Virus record (IMG/VR): IMGVR_UViG_3300044533_000683
Span: 1-44,297 of that record
Direction: 5' to 3' (one strand)
Source: a virus
DNA: 44,297 bases
Part shown: positions 8,595 through 15,630 of the stretch, in pieces
How the letters are laid out: each line of letters starts with the position of its first letter
How positions within the stretch are numbered: position 1 is the first letter of the stretch
The notes under the pieces: generated by a model
Databases searched by the model: none
What the model was told of the DNA's origin: nothing
What the model saw: only the letters and a program-made list of their open reading frames with translations
Translations under genes and position numbers: made by a program

Positions 8595-8846
8595 ATGAAA
8601 GAACGTAATCGCAACGATGAATTGCTAAATATACCTTACGCTTGCACTAATGAAATGATACAATATGAAGATAAATTAGTTGATTTTGTTGCTAAAAATC
8701 TTTGTAGAATTAACGAAAACAATGAGCGTAAAAAAAATGATGATGGCACGCCGTATTGGCATAAATACAGAAGTATTGCAAAACTTGGATTAAGTGCAAT
8801 GCTTGCATGTGATTTTACCAATAAAGATATTAATGAAAATTATTAA
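8595..8846 (+). CDS. Hypothetical protein, last gene of the operon
   Basis: 83 residues, Asn/Lys-rich (NENNERKKNDDGTPYWHKY in the middle, then a helix IAKLGLSAMLACDF). It starts 3 nt after the previous gene and is followed by strong terminators. Function unknown. Confidence 0.7.
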   Translation: MKERNRNDELLNIPYACTNEMIQYEDKLVDFVAKNLCRINENNERKKNDDGTPYWHKYRSIAKLGLSAMLACDFTNKDINENY

Positions 8847-8862
8847 TAAAACCAAAAACGAA

Positions 8863-8894
8863 AGGAGGGGACGCAAGTCACCCTCCTTTTTTTT
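8863..8894 (+). terminator. Rho-independent terminator
   Basis: AGGAGGG (8863-8869) pairs with CCCTCCT (8881-8887) around an 11-nt loop, followed by a run of eight T. It ends the 5.9-8.85 kb operon. Confidence 0.9.
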
Positions 8895-8900
8895 GTACTG

Positions 8901-8915
8901 CCCGATAAAATCGGG
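8901..8915. repeat. Short perfect inverted repeat between terminators
   Basis: CCCGAT (8901-8906) and ATCGGG (8910-8915) are separated by AAA, giving a stable small hairpin between two terminators. No T-run follows it. Confidence 0.6.
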
Positions 8916-8919
8916 TAAT

Positions 8920-8949
8920 AGAGGGTGCTGTTGCTACCCTCTTTTTTTT
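8920..8949 (+). terminator. Second rho-independent terminator
   Basis: AGAGGGT (8920-8926) pairs with ACCCTCT (8936-8942) around GCTGTTGCT, followed by a T-run to 8949. A back-up for the terminator 26 bp upstream. Confidence 0.88.
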
Positions 8950-8980
8950 GTGTGAACTGGTTATAAAATGTAACCGCTTC

Positions 8981-9005
8981 AACTGGTGACGGATTGTCAC
9001 CAGTT
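8981..9005. repeat. 10-bp perfect inverted repeat between convergent operons
   Basis: AACTGGTGAC (8981-8990) and GTCACCAGTT (8996-9005) flank GGATT. It lies about 60 bp past the minus-strand helicase gene, so it could help end that transcript. Since no clean T-run follows on either strand, an operator or RNA-processing hairpin is also possible. Confidence 0.65.
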
Positions 9006-9064
9006 ATATATGGGTTTAATCGCCCGCAAACCATGTTTTTATGGCAAAATGGGAGCGGGTGGCA

Positions 9065-10513
9065 TCACATATCCCTAAACCTCGCTTTATCGCCCTCAAA
9101 CGCCATATTTACAGTTCCGATTGCGCCATGGCGTTGTTTGGCTATAATAATCTCAGCTTTACCAACAACTTTATCGTATTCCTCCTCCCACGCTGCAAAT
9201 TTTGGACTTTGTCGGTCAGGCTTGATGCGCTCCAAATAATATTCTTCACGATAAACAAACATTACCACGTCAGCATCTTGCTCAATGCTTCCGCTTTCAC
9301 GCAAGTCTGATAATTGCGGACGCTTGTCTTCTCGTGCTTCCACCGCTCTTGAAAGTTGCGATAATGCAATCACTGGAACATTTAGCTCTTTAGCAAGTGC
9401 TTTTAACGCTTGTGTGATTTCAGATACTTCTTGCACTCGGTTGAAGTTTTTGTTGCCACTGGTGGTGAGAAGCTGCAAATAATCAATTACAATCAAACCT
9501 ATGTTGTTTGTGCGCTTAAACCTTCTAGCTTTGGTGCGCAATGATGATATGCTCAATGCAGCCGTATCATCAATTAACAAAGCCATATCCTCCACTTGCT
9601 TGCTGGTTGCCATCAAATTATCAAATTGGCTATCGCTCAAATTGCCACGCATTATGCTGGAAGAGTTCAAATCGCTTTCGGCTGCATAAATCCTAGTTGA
9701 TAATTGCTCAGATGACATTTCAAGCGAAAAAAAAGCTACTGATTGCGGTTTTGTTTCGCCAGCTTCACGCTGGAAGTTTTTTGCAGCTTTATAGGCGATT
9801 GTGGTTGCAAGTGCAGTTTTACCCATAGATGGACGACCAGCCAATATGATTAAATCTGAGTTCTGCAATCCACCAAGCAAAACATCTAGCGATTGCAAGC
9901 TGGTTGATACTCCAACGACTTCGCCTTTATGCTTATGCGCACGCTCTACCATTTCTAACGTTGCTTTGCTTATGGTTTTGAACGGCGTTAAGGTTTTTGT
10001 GGTTGAACCAGTTTCGGCAAGGTTGAATAATTTTTGCTCGGTGCGTTCTAGTAACTGGTTGCTATCCACATCAATTTTTGCGCTATGGATTTCATTTATC
10101 AGATTTTCAGCGATTGCGATTAACTCACGCTTAGCGTGCAAATCAACTAATGCGCTTGAATATTCCTTAACGTTAATCACTGTGACGGCTGCTATGGCTA
10201 GCTTTGTCATATATTCGTTTTCAACATTCACGCCATTTTGTCTGAAATATGGTTGCAGTGTGACATGGTTAGCGTTATTGCCTCGGTCATGAAAATGCAA
10301 CACGGCTCTAAATATTTTTTGGTGCAATGGTTCATAGAAATGCTCAGGGCGCAATCGTTCATCAATCTTATTCAAGGCGTTATTGTTGCAAAATATCGCG
10401 CCAAGCAATATTTGCTCAATTTCAAGACTATGCGGGGCTTGCTTAATGTGTGAGCTTTGAAATATTCCATTTATTTCGTTTTCGTTAAAATCAGCTATGC
10501 TCATTATTTTCAT
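9065..10513 (-). CDS. dnaB: Replicative DNA helicase, DnaB type
   Basis: Hexameric 5'-3' helicase that opens the phage fork. The 482 residues show the DnaB N-domain (SLEIEQILLGAIF near 29-41, LRPEHFYEPLHQKIF near 54-68), linker helices, then a RecA-like ATPase domain with Walker A GRPSMGKT (226-233), Walker B LIVIDYLQLL, and a late SQLSRAVEAREDKRPQLSDL motif. Length is normal. The ATG at 10513 is preceded by AAGGAC. The gene overlaps the upstream initiator by 23 nt, the usual loader-helicase pairing. Confidence 0.95.
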   Translation of the reverse strand: MKIMSIADFNENEINGIFQSSHIKQAPHSLEIEQILLGAIFCNNNALNKIDERLRPEHFYEPLHQKIFRAVLHFHDRGNNANHVTLQPYFRQNGVNVENEYMTKLAIAAVTVINVKEYSSALVDLHAKRELIAIAENLINEIHSAKIDVDSNQLLERTEQKLFNLAETGSTTKTLTPFKTISKATLEMVERAHKHKGEVVGVSTSLQSLDVLLGGLQNSDLIILAGRPSMGKTALATTIAYKAAKNFQREAGETKPQSVAFFSLEMSSEQLSTRIYAAESDLNSSSIMRGNLSDSQFDNLMATSKQVEDMALLIDDTAALSISSLRTKARRFKRTNNIGLIVIDYLQLLTTSGNKNFNRVQEVSEITQALKALAKELNVPVIALSQLSRAVEAREDKRPQLSDLRESGSIEQDADVVMFVYREEYYLERIKPDRQSPKFAAWEEEYDKVVGKAEIIIAKQRHGAIGTVNMAFEGDKARFRDM

Positions 10514-11345
10514 GTCCTTTCAAATAATTTATTCCGTTAATTCTTTCCCATTCGGCTTTACCATGGATTGCTTCCCAGTCACTAAGTTGCTTTTTTTCAA
10601 GAAAGTTCAAAGTGCCTTCTCCATGTAGTTCACGCCTTCTTGCCAATGATGCAATTATTTCATTCTCTGCAACTTTGCGCTTCGGTGGTGATGGTTGGTA
10701 AGTTTGCAAGTTAATATCTTCATTCCACCTTTCATTTTTCAACCATTTAGCAGGATAAGGCGCAAATCCATCTGTAACTTGTTTGGTTTTACCATAACCA
10801 ATAACTGCTTTAATAATTAATTCAGGTTCGGTTTTTTTTATTGCCAACTTCCATTCGCTAAATGCTTTTGGTTTTTCAGTTCTGCGATAATCAGGATAAG
10901 CAAGCCAAAACTTTTCAAAATCATCTGTGTAATTGTTTTTCTTAATTTTCGGGGAAATATTAATATCTTCTGATATTATATCCTCTCCTCTCCTCTCCTC
11001 TGGAGCGTCATTGTGACAACCATCTGACGCCAACTTGACGCCAACCTGATAATCATCTGTCTTATTATTATCAATTAAAAAACCTAATTCTATAAAAAAC
11101 AATAGGTTAGGCTCGCTGTCCAGTTGACATATTTTTTGAATTATTTTGCTATTATAGGGTATTTTACCATCATTTTCTGCTGCTGCTATCCAAATTGATA
11201 CTAGCTGCCCTTTTTGTGCATCTGACAATGCAGACCACTTATGATTACTCATTAGATTGCGGTGAACCTTAATCCACGGGGGACTTCCTCTGTCTTTTCT
11301 AAATGACTGCCATATTTCCCAGTCATTAATATGTAAATATTTCAT
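10491..11345 (-). CDS. Replication initiator / helicase loader-like protein
   Basis: 284 residues. The N-terminal 90 (INDWEIWQSFRKDRGSPPWIK; ALSDAQKGQLVSIWIAAA) resemble the winged-helix DNA-binding region of phage replication initiators. The middle is variable and acidic. The C-terminal part (FEKFWLAYPDYRRTEKPKAF; APYPAKWLKNERWNED) is common in phage O-like and primosomal proteins. It overlaps the DnaB gene by 23 nt, which supports origin recognition and helicase recruitment. Three 11-bp repeats lie 12-44 bp before its start codon, and no clear Shine-Dalgarno sequence is seen. Confidence 0.85.
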   Translation of the reverse strand: MKYLHINDWEIWQSFRKDRGSPPWIKVHRNLMSNHKWSALSDAQKGQLVSIWIAAAENDGKIPYNSKIIQKICQLDSEPNLLFFIELGFLIDNNKTDDYQVGVKLASDGCHNDAPEERRGEDIISEDINISPKIKKNNYTDDFEKFWLAYPDYRRTEKPKAFSEWKLAIKKTEPELIIKAVIGYGKTKQVTDGFAPYPAKWLKNERWNEDINLQTYQPSPPKRKVAENEIIASLARRRELHGEGTLNFLEKKQLSDWEAIHGKAEWERINGINYLKGHENNEHS

Positions 11346-11356
11346 GGTTGCTCGCT

Positions 11357-11389
11357 GGTTGTCATTTGGTTGTCATTTGGTTGTCATTT
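11357..11389. repeat. Three tandem 11-bp repeats before the initiator gene
   Basis: GGTTGTCATTT occurs three times in a row (11357-11367, 11368-11378, 11379-11389). The 11-bp period is close to one helical turn. The repeats straddle the end of the 79-residue gene and the initiator leader. They could be iterons or an operator, or a simple slippage expansion at a gene end. Confidence 0.75.
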
Positions 11390-11601
11390 AGGCAATTAAT
11401 TTCTTTTAGCCCTTCATTTATTGCATTATTTAAGTTATTGCGTAAAGTGATGGCTTGTAACAAATTCATTCTACATTGGCTTGATTGAGAAGCATTAGCG
11501 GTCATAAGATAAATTTCTCCAATCATATAAAAAGTATAAATACCAACCCCAACAGGTTCTTTATCGCCCTCATAATGTAATGCGTATGCTTTCTTAACCA
11601 T
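11362..11601 (-). CDS. Hypothetical protein in replication operon
   Basis: 79 residues: a beta-rich first half (KKAYALHYEGDKEPVGVGIY then FYMIGEIYLMTA) and a helical second half with short Gln/Asn stretches. Two of the tandem 11-bp repeats encode its last residues. The ATG at 11601 has GAGAGGA upstream and overlaps the end of the preceding 46-residue gene by 8 nt. No family recognised. Confidence 0.72.
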   Translation of the reverse strand: MVKKAYALHYEGDKEPVGVGIYTFYMIGEIYLMTANASQSSQCRMNLLQAITLRNNLNNAINEGLKEINCLNDNQMTTK

Positions 11602-11734
11602 AAATCCTCTCTCTTTGTTTTTCTGTTTGTTGTGATTTTTGCGCTTCCATTTGTTTGATAATTATATCAAGCGCACGTCTTCCAGCCTCATGTAACGGTT
11701 GCCATGTTGCGGGTAATTTCTCGTTGTTATCCAT
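11594..11734 (-). CDS. Small hypothetical protein in replication operon
   Basis: 46 residues, mostly helical and charged (LPATWQPLHEAGRRALDIII, then a Gln/Lys/Arg-rich tail). It begins 2 nt after the stop of the ribbon-helix-helix gene and its end overlaps the next start by 8 nt. Not recognised; support comes from tight packing. Confidence 0.62.
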   Translation of the reverse strand: MDNNEKLPATWQPLHEAGRRALDIIIKQMEAQKSQQTEKQRERIYG

Positions 11735-11736
11735 AA

Positions 11737-11901
11737 TCACCCATCTTTATTTTCAAGTTGCAGTAATGGATTGTTTGCGCACGTTTGCATTAGAAGCATT
11801 CTCATATAAGAGCTTATAGTATGCCCTTGCCTTGCTGCGTTTTCTGCAATTTGTTGATGTAGTTTTTCATCTACATAAGTTGTTACTGAGCGTTCCTTCA
11901 T
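11737..11901 (-). CDS. Ribbon-helix-helix DNA-binding protein
   Basis: 54 residues with the CopG/Arc pattern: a short beta strand ERSVTTYVDEKL (3-14), helix QQIAENAARQ (15-24), turn GHT, and second helix ISSYMRMLLMQT (28-39). Such proteins dimerise and bind palindromes. It is the first gene of the replication operon (AGGT upstream of the ATG) and sits beside overlapping divergent promoters with an 11-bp perfect palindrome, so autoregulation and control of the divergent operon are likely. Confidence 0.82.
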   Translation of the reverse strand: MKERSVTTYVDEKLHQQIAENAARQGHTISSYMRMLLMQTCANNPLLQLENKDG

Positions 11902-11923
11902 TGTAATTTACCTCATTTTGTTG

Positions 11924-11952
11924 TTGACTACTGTAGTTTAACATGATATAAA
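11924..11952 (+). promoter_or_regulatory. Plus-strand promoter for the recombination/clamp operon
   Basis: TTGACT (11924-11929) and TATAAA (11947-11952) are 17 bp apart, about 37 bp before the first plus-strand ATG. A GATAT-AAAA-ATATC inverted repeat (11945-11958) overlaps the -10 box. Confidence 0.78.
11927..11937. promoter_or_regulatory. Candidate operator for the ribbon-helix-helix protein
   Basis: ACTAC-T-GTAGT is a perfect palindrome covering the end of the plus-strand -35 box and the minus-strand -10 box, well placed to repress both promoters. Confidence 0.5.
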
Positions 11953-11962
11953 AATATCGCAA
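11935..11962 (-). promoter_or_regulatory. Minus-strand promoter for the helicase operon
   Basis: On the minus strand TTGCGA (11957-11962) and TAAACT (11935-11940) lie 16 bp apart, about 34 bp before the ribbon-helix-helix gene. It overlaps the plus-strand promoter, so the two probably exclude each other. Confidence 0.55.
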
Positions 11963-11988
11963 GCAAAAATAAAGGGAGCGTAAAAATT

Positions 11989-12150
11989 ATGAATAATGAA
12001 ATACTTGAAGCGACAATAACGCAGCTTTGGAAAGATGCTCTTGCTTTGCAACGTGTGCCAGAAACTCAATTTAACGCCTCGCAAACTCGTGATGTGATTG
12101 TGGCAAGAAATGCGTTAAATAACATTTTAGAAAGGATTGAAAAATTATGA
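11989..12150 (+). CDS. Small helical protein, first gene of recombination operon
   Basis: 53 residues, helical throughout (ILEATITQLWKDALALQRV; DVIVARNALNNILERI). GGGAG lies 10 nt before the ATG, and the stop overlaps the next start (ATGA), coupling it to the annealase. Function unknown; a helper of the recombinase is possible from position only. Confidence 0.72.
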   Translation: MNNEILEATITQLWKDALALQRVPETQFNASQTRDVIVARNALNNILERIEKL

Positions 12151-12767
12151 AAGATGCAGAAAAAGAATTAATGAAATCGCTTGATGCTGCAAATATAAAA
12201 AGCAGGAGTAAAGGCGGTGCTGATTTGTCTTATTTGGAGAGTTGGTTTGTTATTGCGGAAGCCAATAGAATATTTGGCAATTTAGGCTGGAGTAGAGAAA
12301 CGATTTTGCTTGAGTGTGTTTCAAAAGAAAAAAATCAAAACGGCAATCATATTATTGGATATATTTCAAAAGTTAAAGTTACTGTTGATGGTGTTATTCG
12401 TGAAGGCGTTGGGTTTGGTAGTGGAATTGCTAAGATGGAAGCAGATGCGCATGAAGGGGCCGCAAAAGAAGCGGAAAGCGATGCGGGAAAACGTGCTTTA
12501 ATGACTTTTGGTTATCCTTTAGGGTTGGCTTTGTATGATAAAGACAAAGCCAATGTTAAAGCCCCAGTTTCTGATGCGGAACAAAAAGCGCATGATGTTT
12601 GCATTAAATCCATAAATAAAATTGCAGAGCCTAATCATGTTATTATGGTTATGAACTCGCCGCATTACAAACTTTTGAAAGATGCTCAATCAGAATTATT
12701 GGTTGAAGTTGATGCTAGATTGCAAGCTAAAGAAAACGAATTAAAAACAGGGGGATTAAATGGTTAA
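12147..12767 (+). CDS. Rad52-family single-strand annealing protein
   Basis: Anneals complementary single strands during phage recombination and repair. The 206 residues carry the Rad52/Rad22 core: LSYLESWFVIAEANRIFGNL (27-46) with GWS directly after it, a beta segment of the form YISKVKVTV, and the signature GVGFGSGIAKMEADAHEGAA, then AESDAGKRALMTFG. The C-terminal 60 residues are a variable helical tail, where such proteins often contact SSB. The SSB gene follows with an 8-nt overlap, a typical annealase-SSB pair. Confidence 0.9.
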   Translation: MKDAEKELMKSLDAANIKSRSKGGADLSYLESWFVIAEANRIFGNLGWSRETILLECVSKEKNQNGNHIIGYISKVKVTVDGVIREGVGFGSGIAKMEADAHEGAAKEAESDAGKRALMTFGYPLGLALYDKDKANVKAPVSDAEQKAHDVCIKSINKIAEPNHVIMVMNSPHYKLLKDAQSELLVEVDARLQAKENELKTGGLNG

Positions 12768-13263
12768 TAAAATTATTTTAATTGGGCGTGTTGGTAATGA
12801 CCCAGATATTAAAGCAACGCAAGATGGGCGTGAAATAGCTAATTTTTCTCTTGCAACCAGTGAAAGTTGGAAAGATAAAAGTTCGGGAGAGCGCAAAACG
12901 ATTACTGATTGGCACAAAATAGTTGTTTATAATGAAGGACTTGTTAAAGTCATTAAGCAATATATTAAGAAAGGAAGTCACTTATATATTGAGGGGGCAA
13001 GTAAAACCCGCAAATGGACTGATAAAGACGGGGGGGAAAAATACATTACGGAAGTTGTGCTTCAAAGTTTTGGCGGTAATATAACCATGCTTGATGGCAA
13101 GGGAGATGATGGCAATAAAACAAACACACAAGAAAAAGCAAGCGGTTACGCAAATAAAAAAGCCGACCCAGCGCATCAATCGCCACAGCTTGATGATGAC
13201 ATTCCATTTGCTTGGATATTGCCATTAATTATGAGTTTTGCATCATTGGCAGGAATGGCTTAA
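12760..13263 (+). CDS. ssb: Single-stranded DNA-binding protein with extended C-terminus
   Basis: Coats single-stranded DNA in replication and recombination. Residues 1-110 form a standard OB fold (VNKIILIGRVGNDPDI; ANFSLATSESW; TDWHKIVVYN; GSHLYIEGASKTRKW). A Lys/Asn/Gln-rich linker leads to the acidic tip DDDIPF at 145-150. In most bacterial SSBs this tip is the end of the protein, where partner proteins dock. Here 17 hydrophobic residues (AWILPLIMSFASLAGMA) follow before the stop, which would bury or alter the docking end. The gene overlaps the annealase end. Confidence 0.93.
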   Translation: MVNKIILIGRVGNDPDIKATQDGREIANFSLATSESWKDKSSGERKTITDWHKIVVYNEGLVKVIKQYIKKGSHLYIEGASKTRKWTDKDGGEKYITEVVLQSFGGNITMLDGKGDDGNKTNTQEKASGYANKKADPAHQSPQLDDDIPFAWILPLIMSFASLAGMA

Positions 13264-13265
13264 TC

Positions 13266-13472
13266 ATGTTCAGTTTGTATCGCACATACAAAAACAAGCA
13301 AGGGCAGGACATAATGCCATTTATTGCATCTTTTGTTATTAAAAAAGATGCGGAATGGTATGCCGAAACTAAAAACGAGGAAGGCGGTTATATCATTCGG
13401 GAGCGTGAAACTGGTATGATATGGCGTATTGATGAAGTGAATGAAAATGAATTGAATAAAGGAGATATATAA
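13266..13472 (+). CDS. Hypothetical protein
   Basis: 68 residues starting at the ATG at 13266, three bases after the SSB stop; an earlier in-frame ATG would overlap SSB by 50 nt. Beta-rich (FSLYRTYKNKQGQDIMPFIA; ERETGMIWRIDEV). Not recognised. GGAG before its end serves the next gene (TAATG junction). Confidence 0.68.
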   Translation: MFSLYRTYKNKQGQDIMPFIASFVIKKDAEWYAETKNEEGGYIIRERETGMIWRIDEVNENELNKGDI

Positions 13473-13699
13473 TGGATTTTTCTTTTTTGATAACCCCTGA
13501 GATTTTGCGAGTTGCAAGAAATGCTTATGAATATGGAGCTTTTGAGAAAGAAAATATTTATTTAAGCGTTAATGAGCAACGCATGAAAAATGCGCTTGAA
13601 GCAGCCTTGGAAGTGGCAACAAGGCAATTTTGCAAAGAAACATTATTGCAAATAAATGAAAAGCAAATACAAAGGTTATCAGTAGAAATCCCATTTTGA
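13472..13699 (+). CDS. Hypothetical helical protein
   Basis: 75 residues, helical (TPEILRVARNAYEYGAFEKE; LEAALEVATRQFCKETLL). The ATG overlaps the preceding stop and has GGAG 6 nt upstream. No family recognised. Confidence 0.68.
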   Translation: MDFSFLITPEILRVARNAYEYGAFEKENIYLSVNEQRMKNALEAALEVATRQFCKETLLQINEKQIQRLSVEIPF

Positions 13700-13714
13700 A
13701 ATAATTTAACCAAC

Positions 13715-13734
13715 GGCGGGGCGAAAGCCCTGCC
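13715..13734 (+). promoter_or_regulatory. GC-rich hairpin before the clamp-like gene
   Basis: GGCGGGGC (13715-13722) pairs with GCCCTGCC (13727-13734), one mismatch, capped by a GAAA loop. No T-run follows, so it may stabilise or segment the mRNA ahead of the strong GAGGAG site of the next gene. Confidence 0.5.
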
Positions 13735-13755
13735 TGCAACAGAGGAGTAAAGAAT

Positions 13756-14445
13756 ATGGAAGAAGAACAATCAAAAATAACATTAACCATGGATAAGCAG
13801 CAAATGCTATTCGCTTTGAAAAACTTACGCCTTTTTGTAAGCACAGAAGAAACCCGATATTATCTTTGCGGCGTATATGTTGAATATGATAAAAATGCGG
13901 ACGAATTGATTTTAACCGCAACAGATGGTCATAAATTATGCACCAGCACGTTAAAGCCAATTCAATCGCTTGGCGCAAAAGTTTCACAAAACGCCATTAT
14001 ACCAACCAATATTGTTGATGTTTGCATTAAAGCAATCCAAGAAAGTATTGATGAACTTGACGGACTTAATTTTATTTTTGACAATGAAACATTTGCGCTA
14101 GATTGTTTCGGTCATAAAGTTGAAGGCAGATGCCTTGATGGAACTTATCCTGATTATCGCCGTGCTATTCCAAAGGCTAGTGATGATGATATTGTGGTTG
14201 GTATGAATGACAAGCAATTTTTAGCAGCAGCAAAGGTTTTGAAATCCAATAAGCAACCAATGAAATGGACGTTTTCAGAAGGCGGAAACGTTACAGTTGA
14301 ACCAGTTGATGAAGAAGGCGTAAAAACAAAAATTGTGCTTATGCCTTATCGTGTCAATGGTGAGAACTATAATGAAAAGCGCAAAAAGAACAGCGCACGA
14401 TGCCAAGAAACTCAAGATATGCTTGAAACAGAGGAGGGTATTTGA
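13756..14445 (+). CDS. DnaN-like sliding-clamp protein, two-domain form
   Basis: 229 residues matching the middle and last parts of the bacterial beta clamp: ETRYYLCGVYVEYDKNADEL then ILTATDGHKL (about 33-61), DGTYPDYRRAIP (near 126-137), and a final VLMPYRV, like the clamp's terminal MPMR. The first clamp domain is absent and the last is only about 75 residues, against a normal total near 366. It probably acts as a processivity or polymerase-docking factor, or as a decoy of the host clamp; which is unknown. GAGGAG precedes the ATG. Neighbours are SSB, annealase and a nuclease. Confidence 0.82.
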   Translation: MEEEQSKITLTMDKQQMLFALKNLRLFVSTEETRYYLCGVYVEYDKNADELILTATDGHKLCTSTLKPIQSLGAKVSQNAIIPTNIVDVCIKAIQESIDELDGLNFIFDNETFALDCFGHKVEGRCLDGTYPDYRRAIPKASDDDIVVGMNDKQFLAAAKVLKSNKQPMKWTFSEGGNVTVEPVDEEGVKTKIVLMPYRVNGENYNEKRKKNSARCQETQDMLETEEGI

Positions 14446-14786
14446 TGGTGAATAACATCACCGAAGCGTCATTGCAAAAAGCAGCTATGCAGTGGTTAAA
14501 ACTGCATGGCGTTTTTGCATGGCGTAACAACACTGGAAGCACCAGAACTGCAAGCGGGGGTTATATATCATTTGGCTTGAAAGGCAGTAGCGATATATTG
14601 GCTTTGCATAATGGTGTTGCTTATGCGATTGAGGTTAAAGGGTATAATAAAGCTGGTAAATTAGGCAGGCAATCACCAGAACAAAAAGCGTTTGCGCAAG
14701 ATTGGATTAATGCGGGCGGGGTTTATATTTTACTCACGCCTAATAATTTTAATGATTTAGATATAATATTAAAGGAAAAAACATGA
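14445..14786 (+). CDS. VRR-NUC family nuclease
   Basis: 113 residues with the PD-(D/E)XK fold as found in phage VRR-NUC proteins: N-terminal Glu7 in NNITEASLQKAAMQWLK, Asp50 in LKGSSDILAL, catalytic EVK (63-65), and Gln80 in QSPEQKAFAQDW. Such proteins cut branched or recombining DNA. The ATG at 14445 shares a base with the previous stop (TGATG) and has GAGGAGGG upstream; a TTG one codon earlier is not needed. Position after annealase, SSB and clamp supports a recombination role. Confidence 0.88.
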   Translation: MVNNITEASLQKAAMQWLKLHGVFAWRNNTGSTRTASGGYISFGLKGSSDILALHNGVAYAIEVKGYNKAGKLGRQSPEQKAFAQDWINAGGVYILLTPNNFNDLDIILKEKT

Positions 14787-15472
14787 AAGATGTAATGAAA
14801 TGTGCAATAGAAAATATGCCAAAAGAACTATATAATGCGTTGGTTGCAAAGCCAATTTTAAGCATACCACTTGAAATTGAACCATGGATTAAAGGTGATG
14901 GAATTGAGTTACCTGAAGATATTTGTAATCAAATACGACAAAAATTAACAGGATTTTATTCTGGTTGGTTTTTTGCAAAATTATCAACTCGCTCCCCAAA
15001 AGATTATTTTTCAAATTCGCTTGGTGAAATATATCCAATGAAGCGTATTGAAGATATACAAGATATGTTAGGCGGTTGTTCTATGCGTATATTTGATGAT
15101 TTAGACAAAGCAATGCAAAATGGCACACAATTACAATTACATATCTTGCCATGGGTTTATATTCCACCGCAAAATGAATGGCGTTGCTATGTTCGGGGCG
15201 GTAAATTAATTGCTATATCGCAATATTTTTATAATATTGGCTTTAAGGATTTTACGCCAAATAAAGATAACATTATTTCATTCGCAAGCCAATATTTACC
15301 ACATTTACCAATGCAGGATATAGTGATGGATATTGTTTATGGTAAAGGATTGCTTGAGCTTAATCCTTATGGCAAGTCAGACCCTTGCTTATTCACTTAT
15401 GATGAATTAAACGCTATGGACGGCAGCGAAGTTGCTTTTAGATATAACGTGATAGATAAGGCGAGCGAATGA
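14783..15472 (+). CDS. CDC123-like ATP-grasp protein
   Basis: 229 residues. Visible motifs follow the CDC123/D123 branch of ATP-grasp enzymes: FAKLSTRSPKD (64-74) for nucleotide binding, PPQNEWRCYV (128-137), LIAISQYFYN (142-151), a likely metal-binding Asp183 in VMDIVYG, and LLELNPYGKSD (190-200) followed by LFTYDEL. ATP-grasp enzymes join a carboxylate to an amine or thiol with ATP. The target here is unknown; modification of a host translation or replication protein is one idea. The start overlaps the nuclease end (ATGA) and the stop overlaps the next start. Confidence 0.75.
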   Translation: MKDVMKCAIENMPKELYNALVAKPILSIPLEIEPWIKGDGIELPEDICNQIRQKLTGFYSGWFFAKLSTRSPKDYFSNSLGEIYPMKRIEDIQDMLGGCSMRIFDDLDKAMQNGTQLQLHILPWVYIPPQNEWRCYVRGGKLIAISQYFYNIGFKDFTPNKDNIISFASQYLPHLPMQDIVMDIVYGKGLLELNPYGKSDPCLFTYDELNAMDGSEVAFRYNVIDKASE

Positions 15473-15630
15473 CAAACAAAAACGAAAAATGCGATAAAAA
15501 CTGCAACTGGATTGTAGCAGATAAAAAACAATGTGGCAGTAGGATATTAAATAATCCACTACATACCCGTATTGTGTTTTTATGCCAAACGTGCGGAAAA
15601 GATAGGGTTGAAAGGTTTAGAAGCGAATGA
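15469..15630 (+). CDS. Small zinc-ribbon-like protein
   Basis: 53 residues with Cys in KCDKNCNWI (7-15), QCGS, and FLCQTCGKDR (38-47), a layout that could bind one zinc. The start overlaps the previous stop (ATGA) and its own stop overlaps the next start (ATGA), so it is an operon member. Role unknown. Confidence 0.7.
   Translation: MTNKNEKCDKNCNWIVADKKQCGSRILNNPLHTRIVFLCQTCGKDRVERFRSE

Noticed and set aside
11357-11389. CRISPR-like array
   Set aside because: The repeats are directly adjacent with no spacers, and 11 bp is too short.
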